NCBI RefSeq assembly: GCF_001598555.1 | Contig: NZ_BCZE01000009.1 | Span: 140,839-204,838, forward strand | From: Novosphingobium rosa NBRC 15208 | GTDB taxonomy: Bacteria > Pseudomonadota > Alphaproteobacteria > Sphingomonadales > Sphingomonadaceae | Length of the DNA stretch: 64,000 bases | Direction: 5' to 3' | Shown: positions 26,310 to 35,543 of the stretch, in pieces | Position numbering within the stretch: position 1 is the first letter of the stretch | Layout of the letters: every line of letters starts with the position of its first letter | Translations under genes and position numbers: made by a program | Notes under the pieces: model-generated | Databases searched by the model: none | What the model saw: the letters and a program-made list of their open reading frames with translations, nothing else | Told to the model about the DNA's origin: nothing

Positions 26310-27251
26310 TCACCCGCGATGCGACTTGCCGAGCGGTACGGCCAGTTCGAGCCAGAACTTCTCGCCCTCGGGCCGGTTGCGCACGTCGAATTCCTTCTGA
26401 TATTTGAAGAGAACCGCCAGACCCGGGCGGAAATCCCAGCGGATGCTGGGCCCAAGCGCCATCTGCCTGCCGCGGAAGCCATCGGCGCCGACCTTCAGGC
26501 CATTGACCTTGTCGTCGCTGAACTGGCGGAAGAAGTCGCCGGTCAGCGCCAGCTGGAGCTGCGGCTTTCTGACCAGCGGGCGATAGCCGACCACGAAGTC
26601 GACATCGAAGGTGTTGCCCGATGTGTAGCCGGTGGCATTGTTGCGGTTGAAGGCGAAGCCGGTCCAGCTGTCCGCGCCGATTTCCCAGCGCCTTGTGGGC
26701 ATCCAGGTGAAGCCGGCCTCAAGATCGCCCGACCAGTAGTTGAGGCCCGCATTGACCAGCCGGTTCGCCTTGTAGGAACCGGTCGGCGCCCAGACGTTGG
26801 CGGCCACCATCACATGCAGGTTCTTTTTGTTGGTCCAGCGCAGCATGATCGGCGAGAAATTGGTGTCGGCCAATTGGAAGCGCTCGCCGTGTTCGGCGCC
26901 GATGCTCAGGCTGGTGTCGTAGAAGTTGACCGCGCTGCCGCTGCTGATGGTCAGTCCGTTCATTTCGATCGGCCAGGTGTAGATGAAGCGGGTGGCCTGC
27001 ACTTTCACATTGAGGTGAAAATCGGGAAGCAGCTTGTTGCCATTGCCGTCATTCATGCGATCGGCGTCATAGATGACGTCGTAATTCTGGACCGTCGCAT
27101 GGCCGGGTTCGGGCATGATCGATTGAGAGGCGGTCAGCAGGCCGACCGGGTAATGCTGCGTGCCGTTCTCCGTGGCATGCGCGGCGGTCGCCGGGATGGC
27201 TGCGCAGCATGCGAGGATCGACATGCGCGCCTTGAGGCTGGTGGTGGCCAA
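26310..27251 (-). CDS. MetA/SphA-like outer-membrane protein of aromatic catabolism
   Basis: About 313 residues. I choose the TTG at 27251 because AAGGGAG lies eight bases before it; a later ATG at residue 10 would also keep the signal peptide (SILACCAAIPATAAHA). The rest is a beta-barrel-type sequence with alternating aromatic residues (GLNYWSGDLEAGFTWMP, FDVDFVVGYRPLV, FLLELAVPL-like end WLELAVPLGK), the pattern of the COG4313 family once named for the phenol meta-pathway. Such proteins are thought to let hydrophobic aromatics through the outer membrane. It is the first gene of the operon with the GMC oxidoreductase, 70 bp upstream of it. Confidence 0.75.
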   Translation of the reverse strand: MATTSLKARMSILACCAAIPATAAHATENGTQHYPVGLLTASQSIMPEPGHATVQNYDVIYDADRMNDGNGNKLLPDFHLNVKVQATRFIYTWPIEMNGLTISSGSAVNFYDTSLSIGAEHGERFQLADTNFSPIMLRWTNKKNLHVMVAANVWAPTGSYKANRLVNAGLNYWSGDLEAGFTWMPTRRWEIGADSWTGFAFNRNNATGYTSGNTFDVDFVVGYRPLVRKPQLQLALTGDFFRQFSDDKVNGLKVGADGFRGRQMALGPSIRWDFRPGLAVLFKYQKEFDVRNRPEGEKFWLELAVPLGKSHRG

Positions 27252-27488
27252 ATGGCTGTCTCCCTTCAGGACACAACTGATGATCCGGTGCGAGGTCATC
27301 GCCCGATCACGCGCTGTTCATTTTTAAAATTCGTGAGTTTTCGTAAGGCGCGCGTGAGCGCTATCGGATGAAGGCACTTGGCTTCATCGTACTCTCCCAT
27401 GGCATTTTTCGGATTTTATGGATCATCGACGGACAGGGTTTTGCCCTCTTCCATCGCAAGCCTAGGGTGAAGCTCACGGGGCGGTCCA

Positions 27489-27525
27489 AAACTATATAAG
27501 TATGACCGCGATACCCTTCGTGTAT
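27489..27525. promoter_or_regulatory. tandem CatM/BenM-type LysR sites upstream of the GMC operon
   Basis: 27511-27525 reads ATAC-CCTTCGT-GTAT, an exact match to the ATAC-N7-GTAT recognition pattern of CatM/BenM. 27489-27503 reads AAAC-TATATAA-GTAT, one base off. The centres are 22 bp apart, about two helical turns, as expected for a LysR tetramer. It lies about 240-275 bp before the TTG start of the MetA-like gene; the rest of 27252-27600 shows no gene. Confidence 0.6.
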
Positions 27526-27600
27526 GCCGCCTTGCCGCCGGATTCTTGTCTAGCTTGAAAAGTGTTCAATATCAGATGATTGTGATTTCGACAGCGGCCG

Positions 27601-28542
27601 CTACATCAGGCCCGATTTCTCCGCCATCTCGGTGATCGTATCGGGAACAGGATAGTCCCACCTTCTGTATGTGGTGGCGATCACCGTGGCCATGATCGCC
27701 AGTTCCTGCGAGATATCGTTGACCCGGTGGCTCATGATGACCGGTGACGAAAGCGTTTCGGCAATGGGCAGGTAGCAGACATCAACCGTGCGCGACTGGT
27801 GAACGGATTCCGGGACGATGCTGACACCCTCCTCCGCGGCCACCATCCCGACGGCGATCTGCAACTCGCGCACCTCGTGAGCAATGGTGGGCTCCAGCCC
27901 GTTGTCATGGAACAGTGACAGCACCTGATCGGCATAGCTGGGGCGCGGCGCGCGCGGATAGAGGATTTGCGGCTGGGTCGCGATGCGCGAGAGCGGGATG
28001 GGGGCGGTCTCCCGCGTGAAGGGATGGTCCATCGGCACGGCGACCACCAGCCTTTCGTTGCGCAGAATGGTGCGCCGCACAGCAGGATCGTCGAAACGGA
28101 TGCGGCCGAAGCCGACATCGATCAGCCCTTCCTTGAGCGCCGAAATCTGTTCGATGCTGCCCATTTCCACGAAGCTGAGATTGACCTCGGGGGCGACCTT
28201 GCGAAACTCCCGGATGAGATCGGGCAGGCGCGCGTACATGGTGGAGGCGACGAAGCCGATCACGAAGTTGCGTTGCTGTGTCGCGATGGCGCGGGTGATC
28301 ATCGAGCGCATGTCTTCCACGCGACTCAGCACCTGATTGGCCTGATCGTAGAAGAGGCGGCCCGTTGGCGTCAGCCCCAGCGGGCGGGCATCGCGGTCGA
28401 ACAGGCTGGTGCCCAGTTCGGCCTCAAGCTGCTGAATCTGGCGGCTGAGCGGGGGCTGGGCGATATGCAGGCGCTGCGCGGCGCGGGTGAAATTGCGCTC
28501 GTCGGCCACCATCTTGAAATAGCGCAGTTGGCGCAGGTCCAT
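27601..28542 (-). CDS. CatM/BenM-type LysR regulator
   Basis: 313 residues. The N-terminal winged helix-turn-helix MDLRQLRYFKMVADERNFTRAAQRLHIAQPPLSRQIQQLE is followed by the effector domain with hallmarks of muconate/benzoate-responsive members: IGFVASTMYARLPDLIREFRK, ISALKEGLIDVGFGRIR, YPRAPRPSYADQVLSLF. It is divergently transcribed from catB. The intergenic ATAC-N7-GTAT site begins 6 bp before its own ATG, so it probably represses itself and activates catB-to-aldehyde-dehydrogenase when muconate accumulates. It likely controls the GMC operon as well. Confidence 0.9.
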   Translation of the reverse strand: MDLRQLRYFKMVADERNFTRAAQRLHIAQPPLSRQIQQLEAELGTSLFDRDARPLGLTPTGRLFYDQANQVLSRVEDMRSMITRAIATQQRNFVIGFVASTMYARLPDLIREFRKVAPEVNLSFVEMGSIEQISALKEGLIDVGFGRIRFDDPAVRRTILRNERLVVAVPMDHPFTRETAPIPLSRIATQPQILYPRAPRPSYADQVLSLFHDNGLEPTIAHEVRELQIAVGMVAAEEGVSIVPESVHQSRTVDVCYLPIAETLSSPVIMSHRVNDISQELAIMATVIATTYRRWDYPVPDTITEMAEKSGLM

Positions 28543-28547
28543 CGGTA

Positions 28548-28584
28548 ATACCTTTCAGGTATGGCATATAGACCTCAATGATCT
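28548..28584. promoter_or_regulatory. CatM/BenM-type operator between the LysR gene and catB
   Basis: 28548-28562 is ATAC-CTTTCAG-GTAT, an exact ATAC-N7-GTAT. A second imperfect site AGAC-CTCAATG-ATCT lies at 28570-28584, centre to centre 22 bp. The second locus has the same two-site layout with AGAC in its distal site. Confidence 0.75.
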
Positions 28585-28650
28585 TTGCCAAGACTCCCTG
28601 TGGAGGAGTAGCCCTGCCTCACCAAGACCAGACAAGATGCAGGAGCGGTT

Positions 28651-29811
28651 ATGGCCAGCCTGGCCCACATCGACAGTTTCATCGTGGATTTGCCCACGAT
28701 CCGCCCGCATATTCTGGCGATGGCCACCATGCATGCCCAGGCGATGGTGCTGCTGCGGCTGATGGACGACGACGGGATCGAGGGCCTTGGCGAGGGCACC
28801 ACCATCGGTGGCCTGAGCTATGGCGACGAGAGCCCCGAAGGCATCAAACTCGCCATCGATACCTACATTGCGCCCCTTCTGCAGGGGCAGGATCTGACCC
28901 GGGTCGGCGCGGTGATGGCCCGCATCGGCAAGCATGTCGCCGGCAATCACATCGCCAAATGCGCGGTTGAAACCGCGCTGCTGGATATGCAGGGCAAGCG
29001 CCTTGGGGTGCCGGTCTCGCAACTGATCGGCGGCGGTCGCCGCCGCGATGCCTTCCCCGTCGCCTGGACTTTGGCCAGCGGCGATACGGCCCGCGATATC
29101 GAGGAGGCCGAGGCCATGCTTGAGGCACGGCGCCATGCCATCTTCAAGCTGAAGATCGGCAAGCGCGGCGTGGAGGCCGATGTCGCCCATGTCGCCGCCA
29201 TCAAGCGCGCTCTGGGCGACCGGGCCAGCGTGCGGGTCGATGTCAATCAGGGCTGGAGCGAGGCTCAGGCCGATCGCGGCATGGCCCTGCTTCAGGATGC
29301 GGGCGTCGATCTGGTCGAGCAGCCGATCGGCAAGCTCAACGTGGTGGCGATGGCGCGGCTTTCGGCCAGACATGTCATCCCGCTGATGGCCGACGAGGCG
29401 CTGCACGGGCCGCTTGAAGCCTTCGACATCGCCGCGCGTGCCGGTGCCCGGATCTATGCCGTGAAGATCGCCCAGTCCGGCGGCCTGCTGCCCGCCCATG
29501 CCGTGGGCATGATCGCCGATGCCGCCGGTATCGGTCTTTACGGCGGCACCATGCTGGAAGGCTCGGTCGGCACGGCGGCCTCGGCGCATGTCTTCGCGAC
29601 CTTCCCGGAGCTGGAATGGGGCACCGAACTCTTCGGCCCGCTGCTGCTGACGGACGATATCGTCACCCGGCCGCTGACCTATGCCGATTTCCAGCTTCAG
29701 GTGCCGACCCGCCCCGGGATCGGCGTCCAGCTCGATGAAGACAAGGTGGCTGCCTACCGCCGCGATGCCACCAAGACCCAACACCGCAGCGCCGCGCTGC
29801 AGGGAGCCTGA
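28651..29811 (+). CDS. catB: muconate cycloisomerase
   Basis: 386 residues of the enolase superfamily. It converts cis,cis-muconate to (+)-muconolactone. The K-X-K catalytic motif is in FKLKIGKRG, and the metal ligands are in VRVDVNQGW (Asp), DLVEQPI (Glu) and PLMADEAL (Asp). The N-terminal capping domain has DLPTIRPHILAMATMH, typical of bacterial CatB. First gene of the large catB-catC-catA-benABCD-pcaD operon, divergent from the LysR regulator. A close paralogue lies at 57383-58531. Confidence 0.95.
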   Translation: MASLAHIDSFIVDLPTIRPHILAMATMHAQAMVLLRLMDDDGIEGLGEGTTIGGLSYGDESPEGIKLAIDTYIAPLLQGQDLTRVGAVMARIGKHVAGNHIAKCAVETALLDMQGKRLGVPVSQLIGGGRRRDAFPVAWTLASGDTARDIEEAEAMLEARRHAIFKLKIGKRGVEADVAHVAAIKRALGDRASVRVDVNQGWSEAQADRGMALLQDAGVDLVEQPIGKLNVVAMARLSARHVIPLMADEALHGPLEAFDIAARAGARIYAVKIAQSGGLLPAHAVGMIADAAGIGLYGGTMLEGSVGTAASAHVFATFPELEWGTELFGPLLLTDDIVTRPLTYADFQLQVPTRPGIGVQLDEDKVAAYRRDATKTQHRSAALQGA

Positions 29812-29812
29812 C

Positions 29813-30103
29813 ATGCTGTTCAAGGTTGAGATGACCGTGCGCGTTCCTCCGGGCTTCGACCCGCAAGAGTTCGAGCGCCTCAAGGCGAAGGAAAAGGCCT
29901 TCTCGCAGGATCTGCAGCGCCAGGGCATCTGGCGCCATATCTGGCGGGTGGCGGGCCTCTACGCGAATGTTTCCATCTTCGATGTGCGCGACAACAGCCA
30001 TCTGCACGATCTGCTGATGGCCCTGCCGCTCTACCCTTTCATGGACATCACCGTGGCGCCCCTGTGCCGCCACCCCTCGGCCATTCACGAGGATGACCGC
30101 TGA
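29813..30103 (+). CDS. catC: muconolactone delta-isomerase
   Basis: 96 residues from ATG 29813, two bases after the catB stop. The start at MLFKVEMTVRVPPGF and the segments KEKAFSQDLQRQG, WRHIWRVAGLYANVSIFDV and LPLYPFMDITVAPLCRHPSA match the small CatC family (about 92-97 residues), which forms a decamer. It isomerises muconolactone to 3-oxoadipate enol-lactone. Paralogue at 58536-58826. Confidence 0.95.
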   Translation: MLFKVEMTVRVPPGFDPQEFERLKAKEKAFSQDLQRQGIWRHIWRVAGLYANVSIFDVRDNSHLHDLLMALPLYPFMDITVAPLCRHPSAIHEDDR

Positions 30104-30158
30104 TTTTCCCCTCTGGCCGCAGACCCACAGGCCACAACGATAAGTCGGGAGAGATAAA

Positions 30159-31055
30159 GTGACAGAAGATTTTATCCAGACCCCTGCCATCCAGACCCTG
30201 CTCGACCGGGCCAGCGGCAGCAAAGAACCCGGGGGCGATCAGCGCCTCAAGGCGATCATGCGCGATCTGCTGGAAGCGTCGATGACGGTCATCGTGCGCC
30301 ATGACATTTCGGAAAGCGAGTTCTGGGGCGCGGTCAACTATCTCGCCCAGAGCGGCCCGGAAATGGGCCTGCTGGCCGCCGGCACCGGCCTTGAACATTT
30401 CATGGACCTGTTCCTCGACGCCAAGGATGTCGAAGCAGGGCTTTCGGGCGGCACGCCGCGCACCATCGAGGGGCCGCTCTATGTCGCGGGCGCGCCGCTG
30501 GTCGATGGCGGCAGCGAAGTCAACCTCACCGACGATCCGGATGACACCACCACGCTGCTGATGGGCGGGCGCGTCACCGATCCTCAGGGCAACCCCGTGA
30601 AGGACGCGATCCTGCATGTGTGGCACGCCAATTCGCAGGGCTGGTACTCGCATTTCGATCCCACCACCGAGCAGACGCCCTTCAACAACCGCCGCCGCAT
30701 CAAGCTGGGCGCCGATGGCAAATATGCTTTCCGCTCGAAGATGCCCAATGGCTATTCGGTGCCGCCGGGCGGCGCGACCGATACGCTGATGGCCGCGCTG
30801 GGCCGTCATGGCCATCGCCCCGCCCATGTCCATTTCTTCGTCGAGGCGCCGGGCTTCCGCACGCTGACCACGCAGATCAACTTCGGCGACGATCCCTTCG
30901 CCGCCGACGATTTCGCCTTTGGCACGCGTGAAGGCCTGCTGCCGGTCCCCAACCGCCAGGGTGACACCGCGCATATCGGCTTCGATTTCGTGCTGCAGCA
31001 CGCTCACGACAAGGGTGAGGAGGAGTTCTCCACCCGCGCCCGCGCCGCGGCCTGA
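30159..31055 (+). CDS. catA: catechol 1,2-dioxygenase
   Basis: 298 residues from a GTG start with GGGAGA six bases upstream. Intradiol ring-cleavage enzyme with the four non-haem Fe(III) ligands visible: Tyr in GPLYVAGAP, Tyr in QGWYSHFDP, and two His in [13 protein letters not shown]. The helical N-terminal dimerisation domain fills about residues 1-100. It opens catechol to cis,cis-muconate. It is placed after catBC and before benABCD, so benzoate-derived catechol is cleaved by the same transcript. Paralogue at 58866-59771, most similar over the catalytic half. Confidence 0.95.
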   Translation: MTEDFIQTPAIQTLLDRASGSKEPGGDQRLKAIMRDLLEASMTVIVRHDISESEFWGAVNYLAQSGPEMGLLAAGTGLEHFMDLFLDAKDVEAGLSGGTPRTIEGPLYVAGAPLVDGGSEVNLTDDPDDTTTLLMGGRVTDPQGNPVKDAILHVWHANSQGWYSHFDPTTEQTPFNNRRRIKLGADGKYAFRSKMPNGYSVPPGGATDTLMAALGRHGHRPAHVHFFVEAPGFRTLTTQINFGDDPFAADDFAFGTREGLLPVPNRQGDTAHIGFDFVLQHAHDKGEEEFSTRARAAA

Positions 31056-31069
31056 AGGGAGAATGCACC

Positions 31070-32410
31070 ATGACCAGTGATCTTCTCACCGCGCTCGAAC
31101 AGGCCATCGTCGATGACCGCGAGGCCGGCGTGATCCGCTGCCGTCGCGACGTCTTCACCGATGAGCGCCTGTTCGAAGCCGAGATGAAGCATATCTTCGA
31201 GGGCAACTGGGTCTATCTGGCCCATGAAAGCCAGATCCCGGCGGTGAATGACTATTTCACCACCACCGTCGGCCGCCAGCCCGTCGTCATCACCCGCGAC
31301 AAGGCGGGCGAGCTTCACGCCCATATCAACGCCTGCTCGCATCGCGGGGCCACGCTGTGCCGCCGCAAGCATGGCAACAAAGGCAGCTTCACCTGCCCGT
31401 TCCATGGCTGGACCTTCAGCAACAATGGCAAGCTGCTGAAGGTGAAGGACGGCAAGACGGGCGAATACCCCGCCGCCTTCAACACCGAGGGCTCGCATGA
31501 TCTGACGCGCCTTGCCCGTTTCGAGACCTATCGCGGTTTCCTCTTCGGCTCGGTCAATCCCGATGTCGTTTCGCTGGAGGAGCATCTGGGCGGGGCGCGC
31601 GCCGTGATCGACCAGATCGTCGATGCCGCGCCCGAGGGACTTGAGGTGCTGCGCGGCAGCTCCAGCTACATCTATGAGGGCAACTGGAAGCTCCAGATGG
31701 AAAATGGCGCTGACGGCTATCACGTCAGCTCGGTCCACTGGAACTATTCGGCCACCATGGGCCGCCGCGATTACGAGGCGGAGGGCACGCGCACCGTCGA
31801 TGCCAATGGCTGGTCGAAGAGCGTGGGCGGGGTCTATGCCTTCGAGCATGGGCATATCCTGCTCTGGACGCAGCTGCTCAACCCCGAGGTGCGCCCGATC
31901 TTCGCCCATCGCGAGGAGCTGGTGGCCCGTCTGGGTGCCGAACGCGCCGGTCCCATCGTGGAGCAGACGCGCAATCTGGGCGTCTATCCCAACGTTTATC
32001 TGATGGATCAGTTCTCCACCCAGATCCGCGTGGTGCGCCCCATCGCCGTCGATAAGACCGAGGTGACGATCTACTGCTTCGGCCCCAAGGGCGAATCCGC
32101 GCAGGATCGCGCCTTGCGCATCCGCCAGTATGAGGATTTCTTCAACGTTTCGGGTATGGGCACGCCCGACGATCTGGAGGAGTTCCGCGCCTGCCAGACC
32201 TCCTACACGGGTGCCGGCGCCTTGTGGAACGATCTGAGCCGCGGCGCGCTGCGCTGGCTCGATGGGCCGGACGACAATGCGAGGGCCATCGGTCTGCAGC
32301 CGTTGCTGAGCGGCGAGCGCACCGAGGATGAAGGCCTCTTCGTGCGCCAGCATGAATATTGGGCGAAGGTTCTTGGCAAGGCGCTGGAAACCGAAGGAGA
32401 GGTGGCATGA
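31070..32410 (+). CDS. benA: benzoate 1,2-dioxygenase, alpha subunit
   Basis: 446 residues. The Rieske motif is CSHRGATLC followed by CPFHGW (C-X-H...C-X2-H, about residues 87-110). The mononuclear iron site lies in [15 protein letters not shown] (Asp, His, His). This is the catalytic subunit of the class IB ring-hydroxylating dioxygenase that makes benzoate 1,2-dihydrodiol. It starts 14 bp after catA and overlaps benB by 4 bp. Toluate or anthranilate as substrate cannot be excluded, but benB, benC and benD with cat genes around favour benzoate. Confidence 0.93.
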   Translation: MTSDLLTALEQAIVDDREAGVIRCRRDVFTDERLFEAEMKHIFEGNWVYLAHESQIPAVNDYFTTTVGRQPVVITRDKAGELHAHINACSHRGATLCRRKHGNKGSFTCPFHGWTFSNNGKLLKVKDGKTGEYPAAFNTEGSHDLTRLARFETYRGFLFGSVNPDVVSLEEHLGGARAVIDQIVDAAPEGLEVLRGSSSYIYEGNWKLQMENGADGYHVSSVHWNYSATMGRRDYEAEGTRTVDANGWSKSVGGVYAFEHGHILLWTQLLNPEVRPIFAHREELVARLGAERAGPIVEQTRNLGVYPNVYLMDQFSTQIRVVRPIAVDKTEVTIYCFGPKGESAQDRALRIRQYEDFFNVSGMGTPDDLEEFRACQTSYTGAGALWNDLSRGALRWLDGPDDNARAIGLQPLLSGERTEDEGLFVRQHEYWAKVLGKALETEGEVA

Positions 32411-32913
32411 GCGATACACTGACCCGTCCGCTTTCCATCGAGCAGATCGCCGCTTTCCTTTATCGCGAGGCGCGCCTGCTCGATGACCGCCAGTGGGATG
32501 AATGGCTCACCTGCTACACGCCGGGGGCAACCTACTGGATGCCCGCATGGGACGATGACGACCAGCTCACGCAGGACCCGCAGAGCGAGATCTCGCTGAT
32601 CTACTACCCCAACCGCCAGGGGCTGGAGGACCGCGTCTTCCGCATCAAGACCGAGCGTTCCGGCGCCAGCACGCCCGAGCCGCGCACCAGCCACTTCATC
32701 GGCAACATCGAGGTCGTCGGCCCCGAGGGCGAAGGCACCAAGGTGCGCTACAACTGGCAGACGCTGAGCCAGCGCTACAACACCACCACGACCTTCTTTG
32801 GCACCGCCTTCGTCACGCTGGTGGGCGAGGGGCACGATCTGCGGATCGCAGCCAAGACGATCATTCTGAAAAACGACTATATTCCCCAGGTCATCGATAT
32901 CTATCACATTTGA
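32407..32913 (+). CDS. benB: benzoate 1,2-dioxygenase, beta subunit
   Basis: 168 residues from the ATG at 32407 that overlaps the benA stop (ATGA). NTF2-like small subunit with [37 protein letters not shown], and [11 protein letters not shown], all typical of BenB/XylY. It has a structural role in the alpha3-beta3 hexamer. Confidence 0.93.
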   Translation: MSDTLTRPLSIEQIAAFLYREARLLDDRQWDEWLTCYTPGATYWMPAWDDDDQLTQDPQSEISLIYYPNRQGLEDRVFRIKTERSGASTPEPRTSHFIGNIEVVGPEGEGTKVRYNWQTLSQRYNTTTTFFGTAFVTLVGEGHDLRIAAKTIILKNDYIPQVIDIYHI

Positions 32914-32935
32914 CACTGGGGACTGGAGAGGATCC

Positions 32936-33958
32936 ATGACCTATCGTATCGCGCTCAATTTCGAGGATGGCGCCACGCGCATGATCGCCTGCAATCCGGG
33001 CGAGACGGTGCTTGATGCAGCCTATCGCCATCAGGTGAACCTGCCGATGGACTGCTCCGACGGCGTCTGCGGCACCTGCAAATGTCGCTGCGAGGAAGGC
33101 GTCTATGATCTCGGCGACGATTATGTCGAGGATGCGCTGACCGAACAGGAGGCCAGCGAACGTTTGGTGTTGACCTGCCAGATGCGGGTCGAAAGCGATT
33201 GCGTGATCGATGTCCCGGTCCCCTCCACGGCCTGCAAGCTGGCGCCCGAGCGCCATGAAGGCACGGTCAGCGCGGTCGAGCAGGTCTCGCCCAGCACGAT
33301 CCGGCTGGAGCTCAAGCTGGACAAGGCGACGGGCGTGGATTTCCTACCCGGCCAATATGTGAACCTTGCCATCCCCGGCACCAGGGAGGCGCGGGCCTAT
33401 TCCTTCAGCAGCGCCCCGGGCAGCGATCATGCCAGCTTCCTGATCCGCAACGTGCCTCATGGGCGCATGAGCAGCTGGCTGACCGAAACCGCCAAACCGG
33501 GCGACCGGATGAGCTTTGTTGGCCCCAACGGAAGTTTCTTTCTGCGCGCGGCGGTCCGCCCCATCGTGATGCTGGCGGGCGGCACGGGCCTTGCGCCGCT
33601 GCTCTCGATGCTGCGCGTGCTGGCGGCCCGGAAGAGCGAGCAGACGATCCGTCTGGTCTATGGCGTCACCCATGACGCCGATCTGGTCGGCCTTGAGGCG
33701 ATCGAGGCGGCAGGCGCGCAGCTGCCGGGCTTTTCCTATGCCACGGTGGTGGCCGATGCCGCCAGCCAGCACCCGCGCAAGGGCTATGTCACGGCCCATC
33801 TGGAACCGGACCATCTCCATGGGGGTGATTGCGACGTCTATCTCTGCGGCCCGCCGCCGATGGTGGAAGCCGTGCGCACCCATTTCCGCGACACCGGCGT
33901 CACCCCGGCCAGTTTCCACTATGAAAAATTCGCGGCCAGCGAGGCGGTGCCGGCATGA
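32936..33958 (+). CDS. benC: benzoate 1,2-dioxygenase electron-transfer reductase
   Basis: 340 residues. The N-terminal plant-type [2Fe-2S] ferredoxin has CSDGVCGTCKCRC and a later Cys in LVLTCQM. Then come an FAD domain with RAYSFSSAPG and an NAD domain with LAGGTGLAPLLSMLRV and the C-terminal YLCGPPPMVEAV. It passes electrons from NADH to BenAB. It overlaps benD by 4 bp. Confidence 0.94.
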   Translation: MTYRIALNFEDGATRMIACNPGETVLDAAYRHQVNLPMDCSDGVCGTCKCRCEEGVYDLGDDYVEDALTEQEASERLVLTCQMRVESDCVIDVPVPSTACKLAPERHEGTVSAVEQVSPSTIRLELKLDKATGVDFLPGQYVNLAIPGTREARAYSFSSAPGSDHASFLIRNVPHGRMSSWLTETAKPGDRMSFVGPNGSFFLRAAVRPIVMLAGGTGLAPLLSMLRVLAARKSEQTIRLVYGVTHDADLVGLEAIEAAGAQLPGFSYATVVADAASQHPRKGYVTAHLEPDHLHGGDCDVYLCGPPPMVEAVRTHFRDTGVTPASFHYEKFAASEAVPA

Positions 33959-34725
33959 CCTTCCCCAACCGTTTCGCCGGCAAGGCGATCATCGTGACGG
34001 GCGCGGCGCAAGGCATCGGCCAGGCCGTGGCCGAGCGCGCGGCGGCGGAAGGCGGCCAGGTGCTGTTCGTGGACCGGGCCGCATTTGTCGAGGAGGTGGC
34101 GCGCGATGCGGGCGGCCAGTCCTTCATCGCCGATCTGGAGACGCATGCCGGGGCCGCCGCCGTGGCGGCCCGCGCGCTCGAACGCTTCGGGCGGATCGAC
34201 ATTCTGATCAACAATGTCGGCGGCGCGATCCGCATGCGGCCCTTTGCCGACTTCGAGCCCGGGCAGATCGATGCGGAAATCCGCCGCTCGCTCTTCCCCA
34301 CGCTCTACATGTGCCATGCGGTGCTGCCTGCCATGCTGCAGGCGGGGAAGGGCACCATCGTCAGCGTGTCCTCCAACGCCACGCGCGGCATCCGCCGGGT
34401 GCCCTATTCGGCGGCCAAGGGCGGCATCAACGCCATGACTCAGGCCTTGGCGATGGAATATGGCGAGCAGGGCATCCGCGTGGTCGCCACCGCGCCGGGC
34501 GGCACGCAGGCGCCGCCGCGCCGCGTGCCGCGCAATGCCGAGGGCGACAATGCCCGGGAACAGGCGTGGATGGCCGAGGCGGTCGAGCAGGTCACGACAT
34601 CCACCTTCGTGAAGCGTTACGGCACGATTGCCGAGCAGGCGGCCCCGATCCTGTTCCTCGCCTCCGACGAGGCCAGCTATATCACGGGCTCGGTGCTTCC
34701 CGTGGCCGGTGGCGATCTGGGCTGA
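33955..34725 (+). CDS. benD: benzoate dihydrodiol dehydrogenase
   Basis: 256-residue short-chain dehydrogenase. The Rossmann motif TGAAQGIGQAVAE, the NNVGG segment, and the catalytic YSAAKGG with an upstream VSVSSNA serine are visible. It oxidises and decarboxylates 1,6-dihydroxycyclohexadiene-1-carboxylate to catechol. Position directly after benC, with an ATGA overlap, fixes the identity. Confidence 0.93.
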   Translation: MTFPNRFAGKAIIVTGAAQGIGQAVAERAAAEGGQVLFVDRAAFVEEVARDAGGQSFIADLETHAGAAAVAARALERFGRIDILINNVGGAIRMRPFADFEPGQIDAEIRRSLFPTLYMCHAVLPAMLQAGKGTIVSVSSNATRGIRRVPYSAAKGGINAMTQALAMEYGEQGIRVVATAPGGTQAPPRRVPRNAEGDNAREQAWMAEAVEQVTTSTFVKRYGTIAEQAAPILFLASDEASYITGSVLPVAGGDLG

Positions 34726-34737
34726 GGAGCCGTGACC

Positions 34738-35523
34738 ATGGATCATGTGACGCTGGGCGATGGCGCAAGGCTGGCCTATCGCTTCGATGGACCAGCCGAT
34801 GCCCCGGTGCTGCTGCTGTCCAACTCTCTGGGCACCGACCATGCGATGTGGAACCCGCAGATCGAGGGGCTGACGCGGCATCTTCGCGTGCTGCGCTATG
34901 ATCAGCGCGGCCATGGCGCTTCGGACGCGCCTGCCGGGGCCTATTCCATGGACCGTCTGGGCCGCGATGCGGTCGAACTGCTCGATGCGCTGGGTCTCGA
35001 CCGCGTGCATTTCTGCGGCCTTTCGCTTGGCGGCATGGTCGGGCAGTGGCTGGCGGTGCATGCGCCCGGGCGCATCCGCAAGCTGATCCTGGCCAACACC
35101 TCGGCCTATATGGGCCCGCCTGCGGGCTGGCAGAGCCGCATCGAGGGCGTGCTGGCTGATGGCATGGCGCCGCTGGCGCAGGCTTCCATCGGGCGCTGGT
35201 TCACGCCCGGTTTCGTCAGCGAGGCTCCCGAGGCTGTCGAGCGCATCCGCCAGATGCTTCTGGCGAACAACCCGTCCGGCTATGCCGGTTGCTGCGCCGC
35301 CATTCGTGACATGGACCAGCGGGTGACAGCCCATCTCAACCGCTTGCCGACGCTGGTGATCGCCGGCGCGCAGGATCAGGCGACGCCGGTGGAGGCTTCG
35401 CGCTTTCTGGTGGATGCCGCCAGCAATGCGCTGCTGCATGTGCTTGAACCTGCCGCGCATCTCTCGAACGTGGAACAGCCCGATGGCTTCTGTTCGGCCA
35501 TGCTCAATGTTCTGACTCGCTGA
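34738..35523 (+). CDS. pcaD: 3-oxoadipate enol-lactonase
   Basis: 261 residues of the alpha/beta-hydrolase fold from ATG 34738 (GAGGAG eight bases upstream); a GTG six bases earlier is too close to that site. The nucleophile elbow CGLSLGGMVGQW, an oxyanion region SNSLGTDHAMW, an Asp in GAQDQATP and the His in EPAAHLSNVEQP make a full Ser-Asp-His triad. It hydrolyses enol-lactone to 3-oxoadipate, the last step encoded here; the CoA-transferase and thiolase are not in the window. Paralogue at 59847-60629. Confidence 0.93.
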   Translation: MDHVTLGDGARLAYRFDGPADAPVLLLSNSLGTDHAMWNPQIEGLTRHLRVLRYDQRGHGASDAPAGAYSMDRLGRDAVELLDALGLDRVHFCGLSLGGMVGQWLAVHAPGRIRKLILANTSAYMGPPAGWQSRIEGVLADGMAPLAQASIGRWFTPGFVSEAPEAVERIRQMLLANNPSGYAGCCAAIRDMDQRVTAHLNRLPTLVIAGAQDQATPVEASRFLVDAASNALLHVLEPAAHLSNVEQPDGFCSAMLNVLTR

Positions 35524-35543
35524 TCCCAAGAGGAGAATGTCTT

